From the NCBI GenBank assembly GCA_030685235.1, contig MU839096.1, forward strand, positions 186,001-250,000: a stretch of 64,000 nucleotides of DNA, read 5' to 3'. This document shows, piece by piece, positions 1 to 13,050 of this stretch. The notes beneath the pieces were generated by a model. The model searched no databases. It saw only the letters and a program-made list of their open reading frames with translations, and had not been told where the DNA came from. Every line of letters starts with the position of its first letter. Position 1 is the stretch's first letter. The translations under genes and the position numbers were made by a program. Origin of the DNA: Copromyces sp. CBS 386.78 (taxonomy: Eukaryota; Ascomycota; Sordariomycetes; Sordariales; Sordariaceae).

Positions 1-208
1 GGACAACCCTCCTGGGCCGGACGTATCCCGCAAATCCTTTGGACGGTTTGCGCGGCGGAGGCGAGAGTGATGGTAGACCCGGTGAAGGTGGAGGAGAGAA
101 CATGAGGTGGTCGAAGTTGAAACGAGAAGATGTCGCAGAGAGGGGGCCCTTGTCGTAGTGGTAGGAGGCAGCCCTCCGCAGGTTGATTCGGGGCGGAGAG
201 ATAATCAT
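1..208 (-). CDS. N-terminus of a minus-strand gene cut by the window edge; product not identified
   Basis: Reading the minus strand from an ATG at 208-206, the frame stays open to base 1 (69 codons). The peptide begins MIISPPRINLRR and continues with a serine/proline-rich stretch containing SYHYDKGPLS and FNFDHLMFSPPPSP, then a basic segment at the edge. The regular codon use and the sequence-rich, proline-serine-basic character look like a genuine protein start, of the type often seen as a cytosolic tail before a signal anchor in Golgi type II membrane proteins. No membrane segment or domain falls inside the window, so the function is left open. The first ATG of the frame was taken as start; a second in-frame ATG lies at 103-101. 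Fairly sure it is coding, unsure of the family. Confidence 0.7.
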   Translation of the reverse strand, partial: MIISPPRINLRRAASYHYDKGPLSATSSRFNFDHLMFSPPPSPGLPSLSPPPRKPSKGFAGYVRPRRVV

Positions 209-1340
209 TTTGGAGTGTCTCGTCCTACCTAAGTCGAGAGTAGGTGGCATTTTTGGTGTGAATGTGCGAGGGACCGATGGCTACACAAGCGGAGGGTCCG
301 TAGAGAAGTAAAGTGCGGGTGGCTTATTGCTGCGTCCAGAAGGAGCGTGTATATGGATCCAACTCTCAGAGTCGGTTGTTGGTCAAGTATGATATCCCGG
401 TTCACGTCTCCGAGGCGAGACTACCGCAACCGGTGTGGATAAAGAATAGCAGGGCAATTCGGAAGCCGGTAAACGTAGTGTTCCTGTTTTTGGCAAGGAA
501 AAAGGTGCGCCCAGAGGTTGACTGTCCAGCGACAATAGGGTCGAAGGGCGACGAGCAAGATTAATCTGCTCGGTAGAAGGTCGACATGCTTAATAACAGC
601 CAGGTAGCGAAGTAGCACATGTGCAAATCCCAATCTAGGGGCTAGCGAGCGATGTTGAGTTTGACAGGCCCGGTTGATAAGTAGTTGAGGGATGTTCCGT
701 GTCTTCCACGAACAGCGGCGGGGAAGGTAGTATAGGGGTTCACGGGACCCAGGTTCGAGGTTGAGAGAAAAAGGAGAGAAGGAGGGGTTGAGGGAGTTAA
801 CAGTAGAATAGGATGAGCGGTGGAAGAAGCGAAACAGGGAGGATATGGAGATGCCAAAGGGAGATTCCCAGGCTTTCCCAACGTGAAGATCAATACACAA
901 ATCCCAACCGTTCTGCCCCAGAACACCTTCCCTCGCGCAGACTCGCGAGGATGACGGGTTGGGGCAGTGTGGTGACCAGGTGAGGAAGGGGGACCGCTTG
1001 GTGGATTCCGCCGTGGATATTCAAGAGGGCCGGGTAAAGCGGATTGGCCAGAGGGGACCGGACAGACGACGATCGTCCCCAGATAGTCTGCAAGGGCCTT
1101 TAGCAGTTGAGCAGCGTCACAACCCAAGGATCACCATGGGCCGGGATGAGGGGGTTGCTCGTGAGATGAGGGGCCCTTTTTCGATGTGTAGATCTGCAGT
1201 AGGCGAAGCGTCGTCGTTTGAAAGCCGTTGGAGACTCGGAAGGGCGGAAACGATCTTGGGCAGATCTTTCCAGAAGAACGCAACCCCTCCAAGCAAGGTC
1301 AAGCGGAGCTCCAAGGGATAGGGACGGGATCGAAGGAGGT

Positions 1341-1364
1341 GGCGGCGGCGGCGGCGGCGGCGGC
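1341..1364. repeat. GGC triplet microsatellite, eight units
   Basis: Eight uninterrupted GGC units, read directly. It lies in a G-rich stretch upstream of the first gene. It is not in a supported coding frame. Confidence 0.9.
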
Positions 1365-2194
1365 AGGCGGTTAGGATGACGTGAGGGGGTTAAAAAGAGG
1401 CACACCTTATTCGGGCTATGTCGAGCAAAAGCGATAATATGAATGGTGAGCTTGGTATATGGGGGCTACTATATGCTGAGCCATTGCCGTGTGTATGAGT
1501 TTCTGTCCCACGATGCACGAATGCGAGGGACTGGATGAGATGGGGCGGGGGAGGGTTGGCCGGGCATGAAAAGGAAAACGTTGTGACACCCATCGACCGT
1601 GGTGCTGAAACGCGCAAACGGGGCCGCCTGACAAGAATGGAAGCTGTGGAAAGCAAAACCACCTAACCCAGATGAAGGTTGCCGCCGCCGCCGCAGACGC
1701 GAACGGGACTACATACCGGGAGGGCAAATGCACCCGTCGTGACCTTTGATCATCACATCGACTTTGCCGAAACGACACTCGTCTCCTCCGTCTAGACTAG
1801 ATAACTGATGGAGCCCATGTGAGATTTGCAAATCAGAGCAAATGATAAGGGGTAATCATTAACCACTTTGATCTCCCAGGAGTGTGATGCCTCGCTGCAA
1901 TAAAAGCCGATTTTATTTACCCACAACATGTGCAAATGTTGGGGAATGGGGGGGAGGGAATGCGATCGTCCACTTGTCCACTTGGATCATACCTACCTAG
2001 TGATAGTCAATCTTCTCGTCCCGGTAGCCGACCGACCGACAGCGACCGGGCCATAATACCTAACAAACGGGAATCCGAGGACACCTTCCGCATTCGTTCG
2101 TTTCGTCGGACCGCATAAATCAAATCAACAAACGGCAGTGATGTGATGCAGACGCGGTCTCGTTTGCCTGTGCCATCAACTTGATACATTCGCT

Positions 2195-2209
2195 GCCGCC
2201 GCCGCCGCC
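2195..2209. repeat. GCC triplet microsatellite, five units
   Basis: Five GCC units read directly, about 100 bp before the TATA-like sequence near 2304. A related run of GCC units lies near 1682. Confidence 0.85.
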
Positions 2210-4431
2210 GCGTAAAGCTGATAATGGTGAACGCTTTGAAACTGAAAATCGTTCGTTGTTTGACGGGTTTGGCCGAAGCCCCAAAGTAACTTGGAGGTAT
2301 CCTATATAAGGCGGCATGCTGGTATCAATCTGCCGTCAGAGAACAAGAATCCAATCGACATTGGCATTTACCCGCGGCACCATCACAAGCTTCACAATCC
2401 GTTGTCGTTGGAGTCGATTTAGTGAGTTTTATATTAGAAAAAGAGTATCACAATTGTGGATTTCGGGACGACGATCTCCATTTTGAATCTGAAACGTTGG
2501 TTCCAACCAATCAGATCTTGCAAATGGGCACACTTTGAGCGCCACATTCCATTCCCGTCCAGGGCAGGCACAAAAGAGTCCCCGGTCTATCTTTCAAAGT
2601 GAATGCCAAGACTTGAAGGGACCTCGCTCATTTTCATCTGAATCTCTTTCCAAGGATTCGAAGGATTTTGAAATGATACTTTAGTGACTTTGATTTTGTG
2701 GATGCGGCTACAGGCCGTTCTTCGTTTCAGATCTCATTTGCATCTGCTCAATTTTTAATGATGCTACCAGAAACATACACCGAGCGACCTCGATACAAAA
2801 AGACCTCGGGCAGACTGCTTCCAAGGTACTCATGTAACAGTCGCTATTACGAGAGTTCCATCTGATGATGCCTTCCACTCCCTCGGGTCCGAACGACGGT
2901 TAGGATAGTGATGATGAAACAAGGAACCCAGCCAGACGACTTCTTTTCCTTTCTGCGTGTATCAGGTCAAGTCCCGTAGGTAGTAAGACGACATGTGACC
3001 TGCAGTGCAGCATGCAGGATATCTCGCATCGTATCGTGTTGTGAAGCAAGTCCAGTGCCGTATGTGCGTATGCAATTAATCCGACAGACCTTCATGCTTC
3101 GCCTCGTCGCATGCAGTGGAACCGGTCGTGGAACACAACGGGAGTTTGGGATTGATACACACACATCTTTACATATGAACGGCTGGTTACTTGAGAAGGA
3201 TCTCGCCGATAGACTGACTGAAGTTGCGGTAAAGACAGTTTAGCAAGGAGGCGACAGAAGGATTAGGACAATATGCGTACAAGTGATCAACCGGTCTTGG
3301 CCCTATATCTTCGGCTTCGAGATATCGCGTCCCAAATCTAGATTCCTGGCTTCTTAGGTGCTGTTGTCGGTTGAAGGGTTCATCAGTTCTCGTGAATACC
3401 CGGCATCGTCTGCTTACTTACGGGCTGACACTTTCGATGCCGTCCCTAAGAATAGCATCTCAACCAACGACACGGGGCAGAATGATGGAGACCCTCAGAT
3501 CCTCACATCTGACTTATTTATTTGATAACCGGTTGTCCTCAGAACCAGGCGAGGAGCTATTGGGTAGCTTCCAGGCTTCCGTGAAAATTCTCCGCCAGCT
3601 GGCATATAACCGACACCGACGACATTATTGCGGTCTGGGCACTTTTTATACATGGAACGTTCCATTCATGGCCCTTGGGGTGTAGAAAATCCTAGGTAGA
3701 TAAACTAGGGTTCTGAATCGTAAAACACCAATATTTTGAACCAGTCATGAATGAGGATATATCGCGTTCGTAAACCGCTTCAGTTGTGTGTGTTGATTGT
3801 AATCAAATCGATATCTTATCTTCTTCCCCTTCCCTTCTCACTCTTGTATCCCCTAGTCTCCGATCGTTCAGGGCCAACTATATAAGACTTTCCAGAGCCA
3901 TGATGATGATATGTGTGTTCTATCCTCTCTTCCTATCTTCCTATCTTCCCATTCATCGTCTAAACCCATTCCAAATCCGCTTGTCATGATAAAATTTCCC
4001 CTTCCAACCCGAGCTTGATCAAAGAGGGTAAAGAAGAAATAGCAACTTAAAAAGATACAGATACATCCTACACACGCATGCATTGCAACACACGAGAAAG
4101 TAAAAAGCGGATATGATACAGCAGCGCCTTTTAAGGGTTTCGGCAGCAACAAAAACAAAACAAATTCGACAACCAACCGACCAACCAACACGTTCATCTC
4201 TTCATAACCCAGGAAGCTGCCCCCCAATCCCGAGAGGGGGTGTTCCCTCCAAAAGCGGGCTTGTTAAAAATAAGCAAATGACAGCAAGAACAAAAAGGAT
4301 AAAACATGCGACTCGGGTATAAAATCATCATATGGCGCAAATCAATCGCATCCAAACACACGAGATGCGGGGAAAGGGAAAAAAAGAAACAACACAGGCC
4401 AAAAGTGCCTGCGAGTGATAGTACGGCCTTT

Positions 4432-7400
4432 TTACACCTCCATGATGACCGGCCCATGAGACTCAGCAGTGTACGACGTCTTAAGTTTCGAGAGCAGCTG
4501 GAGTTTGATAGGCGGTTCGTTCTTCTGGGTCGGGGGTGATGGTGTCCTCGATGCCGTTCGTTGCGAAAGCCGCACTGGCTCCCGGTGGGGGTGTTCACCA
4601 TTGATCGGGCCCGGAGGTGGCGGCGGCGGCATCGTCGGGGCAGGCGTGGGGGCGACTCTAATGCTTCCCCTGTTCCCACGGATAAGTTGACCGGATTCGA
4701 CACGATCTTGGAGCATATCGTCCAACATCTTGCTCATCTCATCGACGCTCTTTGTCCGAGTCCTGGCGCTGTTCATAAGCGACACCTGCCTGCTCAACGT
4801 TGGCGTGGAACCGGTTGGGCTGTTGAGCGTGGTGACGCCGGGGGTGTTGGCAAGACTGTAGTTGCCATCATCGGAAAAGACTCGCGAGTTGCGATTGCTA
4901 GTCCTCGACTCGACGCGATCCGCGTTGTCTCTTGACCTTGCCGAGTTCCGCAATGCCGCCAACATCCTGTCCTTGTCATCCAACCTGGCCCGAAGCTCAG
5001 CAATCTCTGCATCCTTTTCCCTAAGCAAGGTCGAAACGCTATGGTCCTCTCCCACCAGTATCTTATTCCCTGGAGTGATCCCTAGCGAGGTACGGGATGA
5101 GCTTGCGCGGCGAGCCTGAAGAAGTCGCTTTTCCAGAGTCTGGATGTACCGGTTCTTGTCCGCCAGGTCTGCCTGCAACGCCCGATTCTGAGCCGCAAGC
5201 GAGGCTGTCCCATCTCCAAATTCGCCTATGCTATCCTCATCTTCGGCCTCTGTTAGAGGTGCTTCTGGCCCGCTACCAGACGACCGCTTTTCGAGGGATC
5301 TCCGGCCAATCGTCGAAGAAGATGATGCCATAGACGTAGATCTCTCCAAGAATGGCCTGCCTGCGTTAGAGGCGGTCATAACGGATCTTACCGATCCCAC
5401 GGAAAACCTGTTGTTGTTGAATGTGTTGAGCGAATAGGAGCTGAGTGATCCGTTGGCGTTGACTCCTATCGATTTTGAGCTGAGAATAAGCCGGTTCAAG
5501 TGGTCGATCCTCTCTTTCAAGGCGGTCCGAGCCAGCTGCATTTCCAGCATCTGTTCTTCGTGGCGTTGCTCCATTTCCAGCTCTCGTGCCAATTCCTCCT
5601 TTGCATCGCGCTCCATCTCCTCCTCAGCCTCCTTCTGATTATTGGACTTTGCCTGCTTCTCCAGCTCCTTACGCAGTTCAGCAATCTCCATCCGATAGCG
5701 TTCCAGCAAAACCCTAGCATTGCCATCACCTCCGGCTCCGAGAGCTTCATCTGCACGTTTAGCGCGACTAACGATGCTGTTTTTCGCTCGAGATGCGAAT
5801 TTCAGAGTGTTGAGTGTCTCGTTGATGTGAGTGCTTCCAGCGGTACTTCCGCCAGCGCCACACTGAATCGTGCAGAGAATGCTCACAAGCGAGTTACCCG
5901 ACAGCGCGCCTTGCAGTAACCGTGTGAGTTTGCTGTCGCGGTAAGGTAAATGTTTGTCGTCCTTGTCCTTGTTCTCGGAAAGCTTGGCGATGACAGTTCC
6001 CAGGGTCAACAAACTCTTGTTGATATGCGAACCCTCTTGACGTCTCTCCTTTGTGTCAGCCGCCTTCTCTGACCCCGCCAAGTCGATCAAGCTCAGTGTG
6101 GAAACTCGCACGCCACCCGGTAGCAGACCTTGTCGCTTGCTTCCCCCTGAGCTATCTCCCGCTGGCACACGCTCCCTGCTCTCCACCACAATCTGGACGA
6201 CTGCGTGACTGCGTGAACTCCTGGCGTTGAACTGCGTACTGGCGGTCCGGCGAGCCTGATCACCCCGTGCAATCACGCGCAGGAGCTGCGTCGGACTCTG
6301 AACAATTTCTTCCTTGAGAGGCGTCGCATAAACGCCCCGCTTGCTGTCCTCACGCAGCTTGATCTCCTCCTGTGCCGGGGCACCAGGACCATTGCCTCCC
6401 GTTGCCATACTCAGTAAATCGTGAATCCTCTCGTTGTATATTTCCAGGTAGCTGACCCGAAGCAGGAACTCTCTCGACGGCGTTTCGCGAATGTAAGAGA
6501 AGATGTCGGTAATAGCCAACGGTATCACGCCTGGCGAAGAGGCCGTGCCCTGCATCGAAAATGTTTTTCCTGTACCCGTCATACCGTACGCAAAGACTGT
6601 GCCGTGATATCCTTCCATAACTCGCCTTACCAAGCGCTTGGCACTATGGTCGTAGACTTTCGAATTGTCGTCGTGGGTCGTAAAAACGTTGTCTGTTTCA
6701 CTGTCAGCCTTCGCGTCCCGTGTACTTTCCCCCGACGGACTCACCATAGTAGTAATCGCCTCCCTCCTTGCCATTGTACGAAATTAGGGACCTCCTCCCG
6801 TCCACCATCCACTCCCCGTCTGTTGTTTGTTCGTTCCCGGAAGCATCTGGCCGTACTCTTACGCTCACGACGACATTGCCTTTTTTCTCGGTCATTGATT
6901 CGCGTTTGCTTTTGCTTCCTGCAGAGGTATCTGGCCGAGATTGTGTTGCCTCCATATCTTCGTATTGCGTGGCTGAGGTCGAGTATGAGTCTTGTGCGGA
7001 TGAACTGCGGCTCTGGGGTGGTGATGCGATGCTGATCAAGCCATCCGAGTTTCTAGACCGGGCAGTCGACCTGCCGTCACCGCTCCCGTTGAGGAGGCTC
7101 CCGGTGCTACCGGAGAACTGGTACGTTGGTGTTGTTGGTGTCTTTGATTTTCGCGACAAGCCACCGGCGGAAAGCGGACTAGGCGGTAAGCTGGTAAGTC
7201 GGCCTTCGCCGCGTGGTGGTTGCGGAAACGAGTTTATGCTGACGGATTTCCTTAGTGTTTTGGATGAAGCGTTGATGGAAGAAACTGCTCGCGGCCGGGG
7301 TAGTCCGCCAGCTGGTGATGCTGTAGAGTTGCGGAAGTTGGAAGCGCTTGATGGGGTTCGAAGAACGCCAGATCTGGGTGTTGATGGCATCGCAGTGTTG

Positions 7401-7516
7401 GTTGAAAGGGACAGTCCTCCTACGGATTTCCGCGTCTTGCCCATAGGAAGCGCGGGGATAGCGGAGTTGGGTGGCCCATTCGATAGCCGGGCCGGCTTCG
7501 GTACGGTGGTAGACAT
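4432..7516 (-). CDS. kip2: Kinesin-7 motor protein, Kip2/KipA/Tea2 type
   Basis: Plus-end-directed microtubule motor of the fungal Kip2/KipA group, which carries polarity and plus-end factors along cytoplasmic microtubules. Two exons: 7516-6745 and 6692-4432. The 52-bp intron (GTGAGT...CAG) splits a GAC codon, joining the strand DYYY to DNVFTTHD exactly where the motor domain expects continuity. Joined length is 1,010 aa. Residues 1-220 are a Ser/Pro/Arg-rich N-terminal extension typical of this group. The motor follows with VVVSVRVRP, P-loop GMTGTGKT (about 294-301), switch I SSRSH (about 413) and switch II DLAGSE (about 460). After the neck come coiled coils (Glu/Arg-rich, about 600-680 and 760-800) and a low-complexity tail with a PPPPPPPG stretch. 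Start is the first ATG. All catalytic motifs look intact. Very sure of kinesin, sure of the subfamily from the N-terminal extension and motor sequence. Confidence 0.95.
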
Positions 7517-10500
7517 TATGAGGTGCGAGGATATTCGGCAGGGGTGTTTGCAAATCCTGCAGAGGCCACTCAGCGATGGGGCACTCGTTGTGTGGTTGGT
7601 TTATCGCCGCGAATCGACCGTAAGTTTGACGATGTCCATGAAGTGGGTTCTAGTTACGTGTACCACAAGCGAAGAGGCTCCAACCGCAGCTTGACCGAGC
7701 AGAAGACTCGAGTACGAAGCACTGGGCCAGACACGTAATACTGTACGTCCACACCGACACCGGTTGTGTCGTGGACCAAAGCGTTGGGTCGGATTCTGTT
7801 ATGAAACGGTGCTCGGCGGGACGACGGGAAGCAGAGGGGTACCTATCTATTCATAAGATATGGACCGGACCTGAGCCTAGAAACAGAAACATTTTGTTAG
7901 TGCCATGCAGCTGGGGCTTTTCAAGAACTGGAACCCCGGTGTTTAAACATTGTGGATTGCGGAGGGCGGGAACCGAAACGGAACAAACATGCCAGTGGTG
8001 TACGCTGTGGAGTCGCCTAAACCACGGTAAAGGTACCGGGCACACCGCACGGGCTTGTTCATCCCACTTCGTAACCCCGAGCGAGCTAAAGATGCAGGCG
8101 GTAAAATGTCTTTGCTTACCTCAGAGAAGGGCGAGTTGTTGAAGAATCGTCGGATAGCGCAGAAATTGGCGCCGATGATCTGCGACAGTTTCTTCAGAGC
8201 TCTGCAGTTGCCACGAAAAGGAGGTGTGGCTGCGGCGTCAACGAAACGGCGGCGGAATATGTGCCGACTAATATCGCAAGACTCCCTACTCCCAAGACAG
8301 AAGACGGGGACAGCGAGAAACACGGGGCTGATGCGGCTGGAAATAACACGGATTGAGTGGCTTCGTTCGTGGTCGTCGTAGTAAATCGTGCTTCACAAGA
8401 AAATCGGTTGCTGCGTCTATTCTAGCGTCAATTGCTTTTCGTGGTCGGTGAGTGTCGCCAAACGATCGATATGATGCTAGTACGGAGGGCTGTAGAGTAC
8501 AGTTGTGAAAGTGTGGAGGAAAAGATCGGACGGCGCTGAAGTGTCTGCCCAGGGCGGTGGTGGTTGTGGTGTTCTGGGTGTCCACGGATGCGGGAAGTAC
8601 CGACGTAGCAGGGGAGTACGGTGTATATGGTGGGCCTGCTTTGGAATATCTTCGGAGGCTGGCGACTGTTCGTGAAGAGCCTTGTTGATGATTGACGACA
8701 AGCATGAAAAACAGCGAACGTTAAGGTAGGTAGGTTGGAGTATGCAAAAAAAAAAAAAAGAGGTCGGAGTGAGCATACAGGTAATGACTGAAAAGAGACG
8801 GTCGGCTGTCGGGTGCCCTGCTCTAAGCGAATGTCATGCCCAGACCCTTCAAGCGGGAAGGTCTGGCTGAGTTGCCCTGTGGAAACGAGCTTGCAGTCCC
8901 CTATGAGCGAAAAGCGCGGGGCGGTAAGTCCAGGTAAGTGTTGCAGTTGTCGAGGTTGCACTTCTAATCCTGCTCGTTCCGTTCTTGAGCAATCTTCTCT
9001 AGACTGAAGAGGCTGGCCGCAATACCTAGTTTCTCAAGTGGAGGAAGCTATCACAATGCAGAGGAATTCGTCGTCCCTGTTCGTGCGGCGTAGATGGTGG
9101 GATTTCTGATTTCTGAATCGCTGCGCTCAAGAGCGTCCAATCAGGTGCCCGGAAGTCTAGAGAATACCAGAGGATGCAGGTGGATGCAAGTGCGGAAAGC
9201 TTGACGAAGACGTCTGGTAGGACAGCGACGAAAACAATGATTGTCCAATCGTCGCTCTGGGCTCAGGGGCTTTCAGTTGGTACGTCTGCGTCAGCGTCTC
9301 ATTACCTCATTACCTGGCCCAGGTGAGGTTGAAGCTGGAGGATAAGAGAAAGCAAAGGGTACGACGACAAGCAAGACCTCGAGTTTTCGTGGGGAAGAGG
9401 AGAACCTGGATAGCTCGGGATGAGCAGAGAAACGCCCAGGACTCTGGAGAGAGATGAGTACACCCTCGCCTTGCTGCTTGCTTTTCGCCCCAAGGTGAAA
9501 AGTCCTGGGGTCATTCGTTCTGTCCAAGCCCTCCCTCACTCTGGCTTTTTCGCCGTTTCTTTTTCGGGCGGTTCTCCATTTTGCAACTGAACTGAACTCT
9601 CTTCCTCCAGTCACCCTCAGCTGTCACTCAACCTTCCCATCGCCTAAAAAAGAAAAAAGAAAACGGAAAAAATACATCACACAGTCCCAGAGTGCTGGCC
9701 ATGTCTGCCACTGTCTGGTTCCATAGTGTGGGTTCCGGCTCTGGGTTCCATGGCACGCTCTGTCCAACAAGAAGAGTTATTGCCATTGTTGCGAACATGC
9801 AATTTGACGAACCATCACCGGGCCCCTGCCAGAATCCCTCCCAGTGTCCCCTGCAATCCCACCCCAAATTCGACTTTGGGATTAATGAAGCCGATTTGGG
9901 AGGGGACCTGGTTGGGGGCCCGGCCCATTCACGTCGCCCAGGGTCATGCCAGCAAGGCTCCATGGGCAGACAAGGGATCTCCAGCGCGTGGGGTTTCTTT
10001 ACACTATCTTTGCCCACGTGTGGTCACTGGTCGACGACATCTTCATATTTAATTTATTGCATTTCCCACAATGATTCTACGAGATGGATGAAGGAACGCC
10101 GGCAGACATCATGGCACCCTACGCGGTAATGAGAGTTGTGGCGTCGAAGCCTCTCATTACACCATGATACCCAGCAGTTGCAATGTGAGACCGGAAGGAG
10201 CAGCAGATATTTCGCACCCGCACTCACAGCCCTTGAACGCTAACGGCTTCTTCTCCGCCCGATATTACCCTCCCATCACCTCCTCATCACATCCCATCGA
10301 GGATCTCGACCTTCACAGCTCGACCTTTCCTCGGCCTTTTTTCGTTTTTCGTCGTTTGCGATTGCTCCCTCGCACGTGCAGATCACCTCAAATCGTTTGC
10401 TGTGCAGTCTATCTCACCTATCAGGGCAATGGGATCCACGCCTGCTGAGCCGGCTTCGGAAGCACATCTCCTATGAGCTACGGCGTGGTTTGCGTGGGCC

Positions 10501-12345
10501 TGCTGGGGCCATATTAATCACACGTTTTGCTAGGTTGGTTTTATCACATGGCCACTTGCTGTTCTCTCCGACACATCACGAATGGGTGAAACCTGCTACG
10601 GCGATTCTCGAATCGCAGACTCGAGACACAGCTGAGGACCATGACTGACTTTGAGGCGCAATTAAACTCGAATAAAGGCCGGGTTCCAGTGCCGGTGGGT
10701 ATGACAGTGCCTGCCCTAGGAGGCCATGACAGAAACCCCGAGTTCAAGGCGAACTTGATAATCTGGAATTGAAGCGACAACCACAACCACAACCAGACAG
10801 GCTCCTCCATGCTAGGCGCTCCTAGGCGGAACTAAAGTAGTTCCCCGAATCCTTCAACTAACGGTTCGCCGAATCCTTCACATGGTTCCCCGGGACCAAT
10901 CCAAATGAATAGAAGGACCGTGCGCACTTCATTAACGCAGGTACGTGCCGTGGGCTTGCAGATTGCAGAAAGAAGTCTCGCTGCTGCAATGTGACGGAAA
11001 GTGGGTGTGAACTTGGGTCTTGCACCCCCAGTGAGCCAGTCTCCACTCCAAAGGCCCCCCCTGGGCCTTGCCACGAACGACTTCACGTCCACGACGGATC
11101 TTCCGACGAGCACAACCAGAGCTTTACCATAAACGAAGGCTCTCCCATTGGAATTCCACGGCGCAACTTCCGTTCTGATTTCTTCCCTCGGCCCAAACTA
11201 CCGCATCGAGCGTCGCTATTTACTGAATTACTATTACCGGCCTGTCAATCTCACTTCAGTCAGTCTCTCTTCCCGTCCATGGAGGGAGGGAGGGAGGACC
11301 CTGACGCTGCAGATGCAGGACGGGATGCAGTAAGATCGCAAAACCTTCTACGAACCTCAAAGCAAGGGATGGTGATGACTTCACCGGAAGAGAGAAACAG
11401 AACGAACTTCCATATATCGCGTCGTTGATTCAAACTCAAAACAGTAGCCCTGCGTCCCGTCCGACAGCGCAGAATGCCACGCGAGCCACACGAGCGAGGA
11501 ACTCTTCTCAGACGAGAAAAGATCTACACTGGCCACTGGATGCACGCAATCTATTTCCTTCTCGCCAAACCGCCTGGTCCCCATGGAGATCGGCTTCCCC
11601 ATGCGCTCTTTCCATCCATTTTAATAATTTGGACACCCAAGCTCCCAGGCTTTGCCACCACCTCCGATGCTACCTCTTCGATATGCATCCCATCGGAAGT
11701 GTTGTGGCTGCCGGGGGCTCTTAGGAACGAGATCCGGGCCTGTCCTCAAGGTGAAGATACGAACATTATGCATCAGTCCATCGGTCTTTGCGTATTATTT
11801 TCTCGATCGCGCCGGCAGATTCTAGATGCGCCTATTTACACGTACAGCTTTGGGTTTTCTTCGTCCTGTATTCTACTTACTCATTATCAGTTATTACAAG
11901 ACGGATGATGGCTTGATTCCTGTCATCAACCCATCGACGATGACACCCCACTTTGCCCATGCACAATCGTTTAACCCACGCGGTACCTGCATAGCGTAGC
12001 AATGGTTATGCAGGAACAATCTGACTTCCCCCATCCCTGTACAACCAGTTCGGACGAACGACCGTGCAAAACATATCACGAAAGACGATAGAAGGACTGC
12101 AAAAGATATCGAGGGTTGGTTGAATCATTCGGCGCAATGAGGCGCCGGAAGGAAAAAAAAGAACGAAGATTAAAAAAAACCAAAGAAACATACAACACCT
12201 GGGATTCGCTGGTCGTCACCGACCCAACTACTAGTCAGGCGATATGTCTGCTTATCTATGGGAGCGGGAAGAACAGGAAACGGGTCTTTTAATCACGTGG
12301 TAGGGTCAAAAAACTGAACCACCAGCTCCCATATCCATATCGTTC

Positions 12346-12426
12346 GGACGGAGGCATTACGGTGAGTGGGGAGGCGGCGCTAAAAAAATGAATATAATTG
12401 GGCGGATTACGAGAGAAGTTGCCCCG
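12346..12426 (+). repeat. Dispersed repeat, copy 1 (partner at 17353)
   Basis: About 80 bp resembling 17353-17432 in the same orientation. Shared blocks include GGACGGAGG, GGTGAGTG, a CTGACGCT/CGGCGCT core, then ATAATTGGGC and GATTAC. Differences include many transitions. No coding potential was seen. It is probably a relic of a dispersed repeat family. Confidence 0.7.
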
Positions 12427-12951
12427 CCCCCCTGGCATCCTTGCATGGGGCTTGGCTCGAAGCGAGGCTTGAAGCCTTGATATCAAAACAAACGCTACCC
12501 GAAGTGTACCCTCTGGTTGCCTTTTTGGCATGTCCTCCATTGCAGCATCAAAGCTGCATTTGATCCTTGAAAGACGAAACGTTGATGTGGCACGCTGACA
12601 TCAGGCTTGATTTACAGGACGTCGCCAATCCAACGAGAGAGAAGAGAATGTGTTGCGCCTTTCTGAGGCAGTGAAATAAACTTTTGATAGCCGCCATTGT
12701 CTGGCTTTGGCGAGCATTGGCAGTAAAAATGAGGAGAAGGAGTAGTCGGGACCAACGCCGAATGACTTTGCGAGGCTGTCACAGTCTCGTGTCCTGGCGC
12801 TTGAATTCACTGCACGCAATAAACAGACGATGCTCCAATAGGCTGCGGTACCTGGTTGGGATTGAATCCAGTTGATTTATTCGATCCCGCAGTTTGTACA
12901 TACAGGCCAGCTGACCAGGTGCCATGATAATAGATGAGGGAAGATAGAGAG

Positions 12952-13050
12952 AGGAAGAGCAAGTTAGAGGAAGAGCAAGTTAGAGGAAGAGCAAGTTAGA
13001 GGAAGAGGGAGGAAGAAGAAGGAAGAGGGAGGAAGAGGGAGGAAGAAGAT
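12952..13050 (+). repeat. Purine-rich tandem repeat (16-bp unit x3, then GA-rich)
   Basis: Three perfect copies of a 16-bp unit (AGGAAGAGCAAGTTAG) occupy 12952-12999 and decay into a GGAAGAGGGA-type purine tract up to about 13050. One strand is almost pure purine. Confidence 0.9.

Larger units (their letters stand above)
209..4431. other. Intergenic region without a supportable gene
   Basis: This lies between the divergent 5' side of the first gene and the 3' side of the kinesin gene. Open frames here are short, overlap on both strands and mostly lack ATG starts. It contains GC triplet runs (near 1341, 1682 and 2195) and a TATA-like TATATAAG near 2304 on the plus strand that is not followed by a recognisable coding region. 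The part near 3700-4431 is the likely 3' UTR and downstream flank of the kinesin gene. A short untranslated or very small gene cannot be excluded. Confidence 0.6.

Noticed and set aside
642..1127. 161-codon minus-strand frame upstream of the first gene
   Set aside because: Proline/serine-rich, overlapped by other frames, with no recognisable domain. More likely part of a leader or promoter.
8286..8705. 139-codon minus-strand frame with a basic, Ser/Arg-rich, mitochondrial-like start
   Set aside because: It begins with ATG, but overlapping frames are open in the same stretch and no domain or splice evidence was found. It lies in the probable leader region of the kinesin gene.
9692..10129. 145-codon plus-strand frame
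   Set aside because: Overlapping frames of similar length exist on the same and the opposite strand. Composition is not protein-like and there are no splice-supported extensions.
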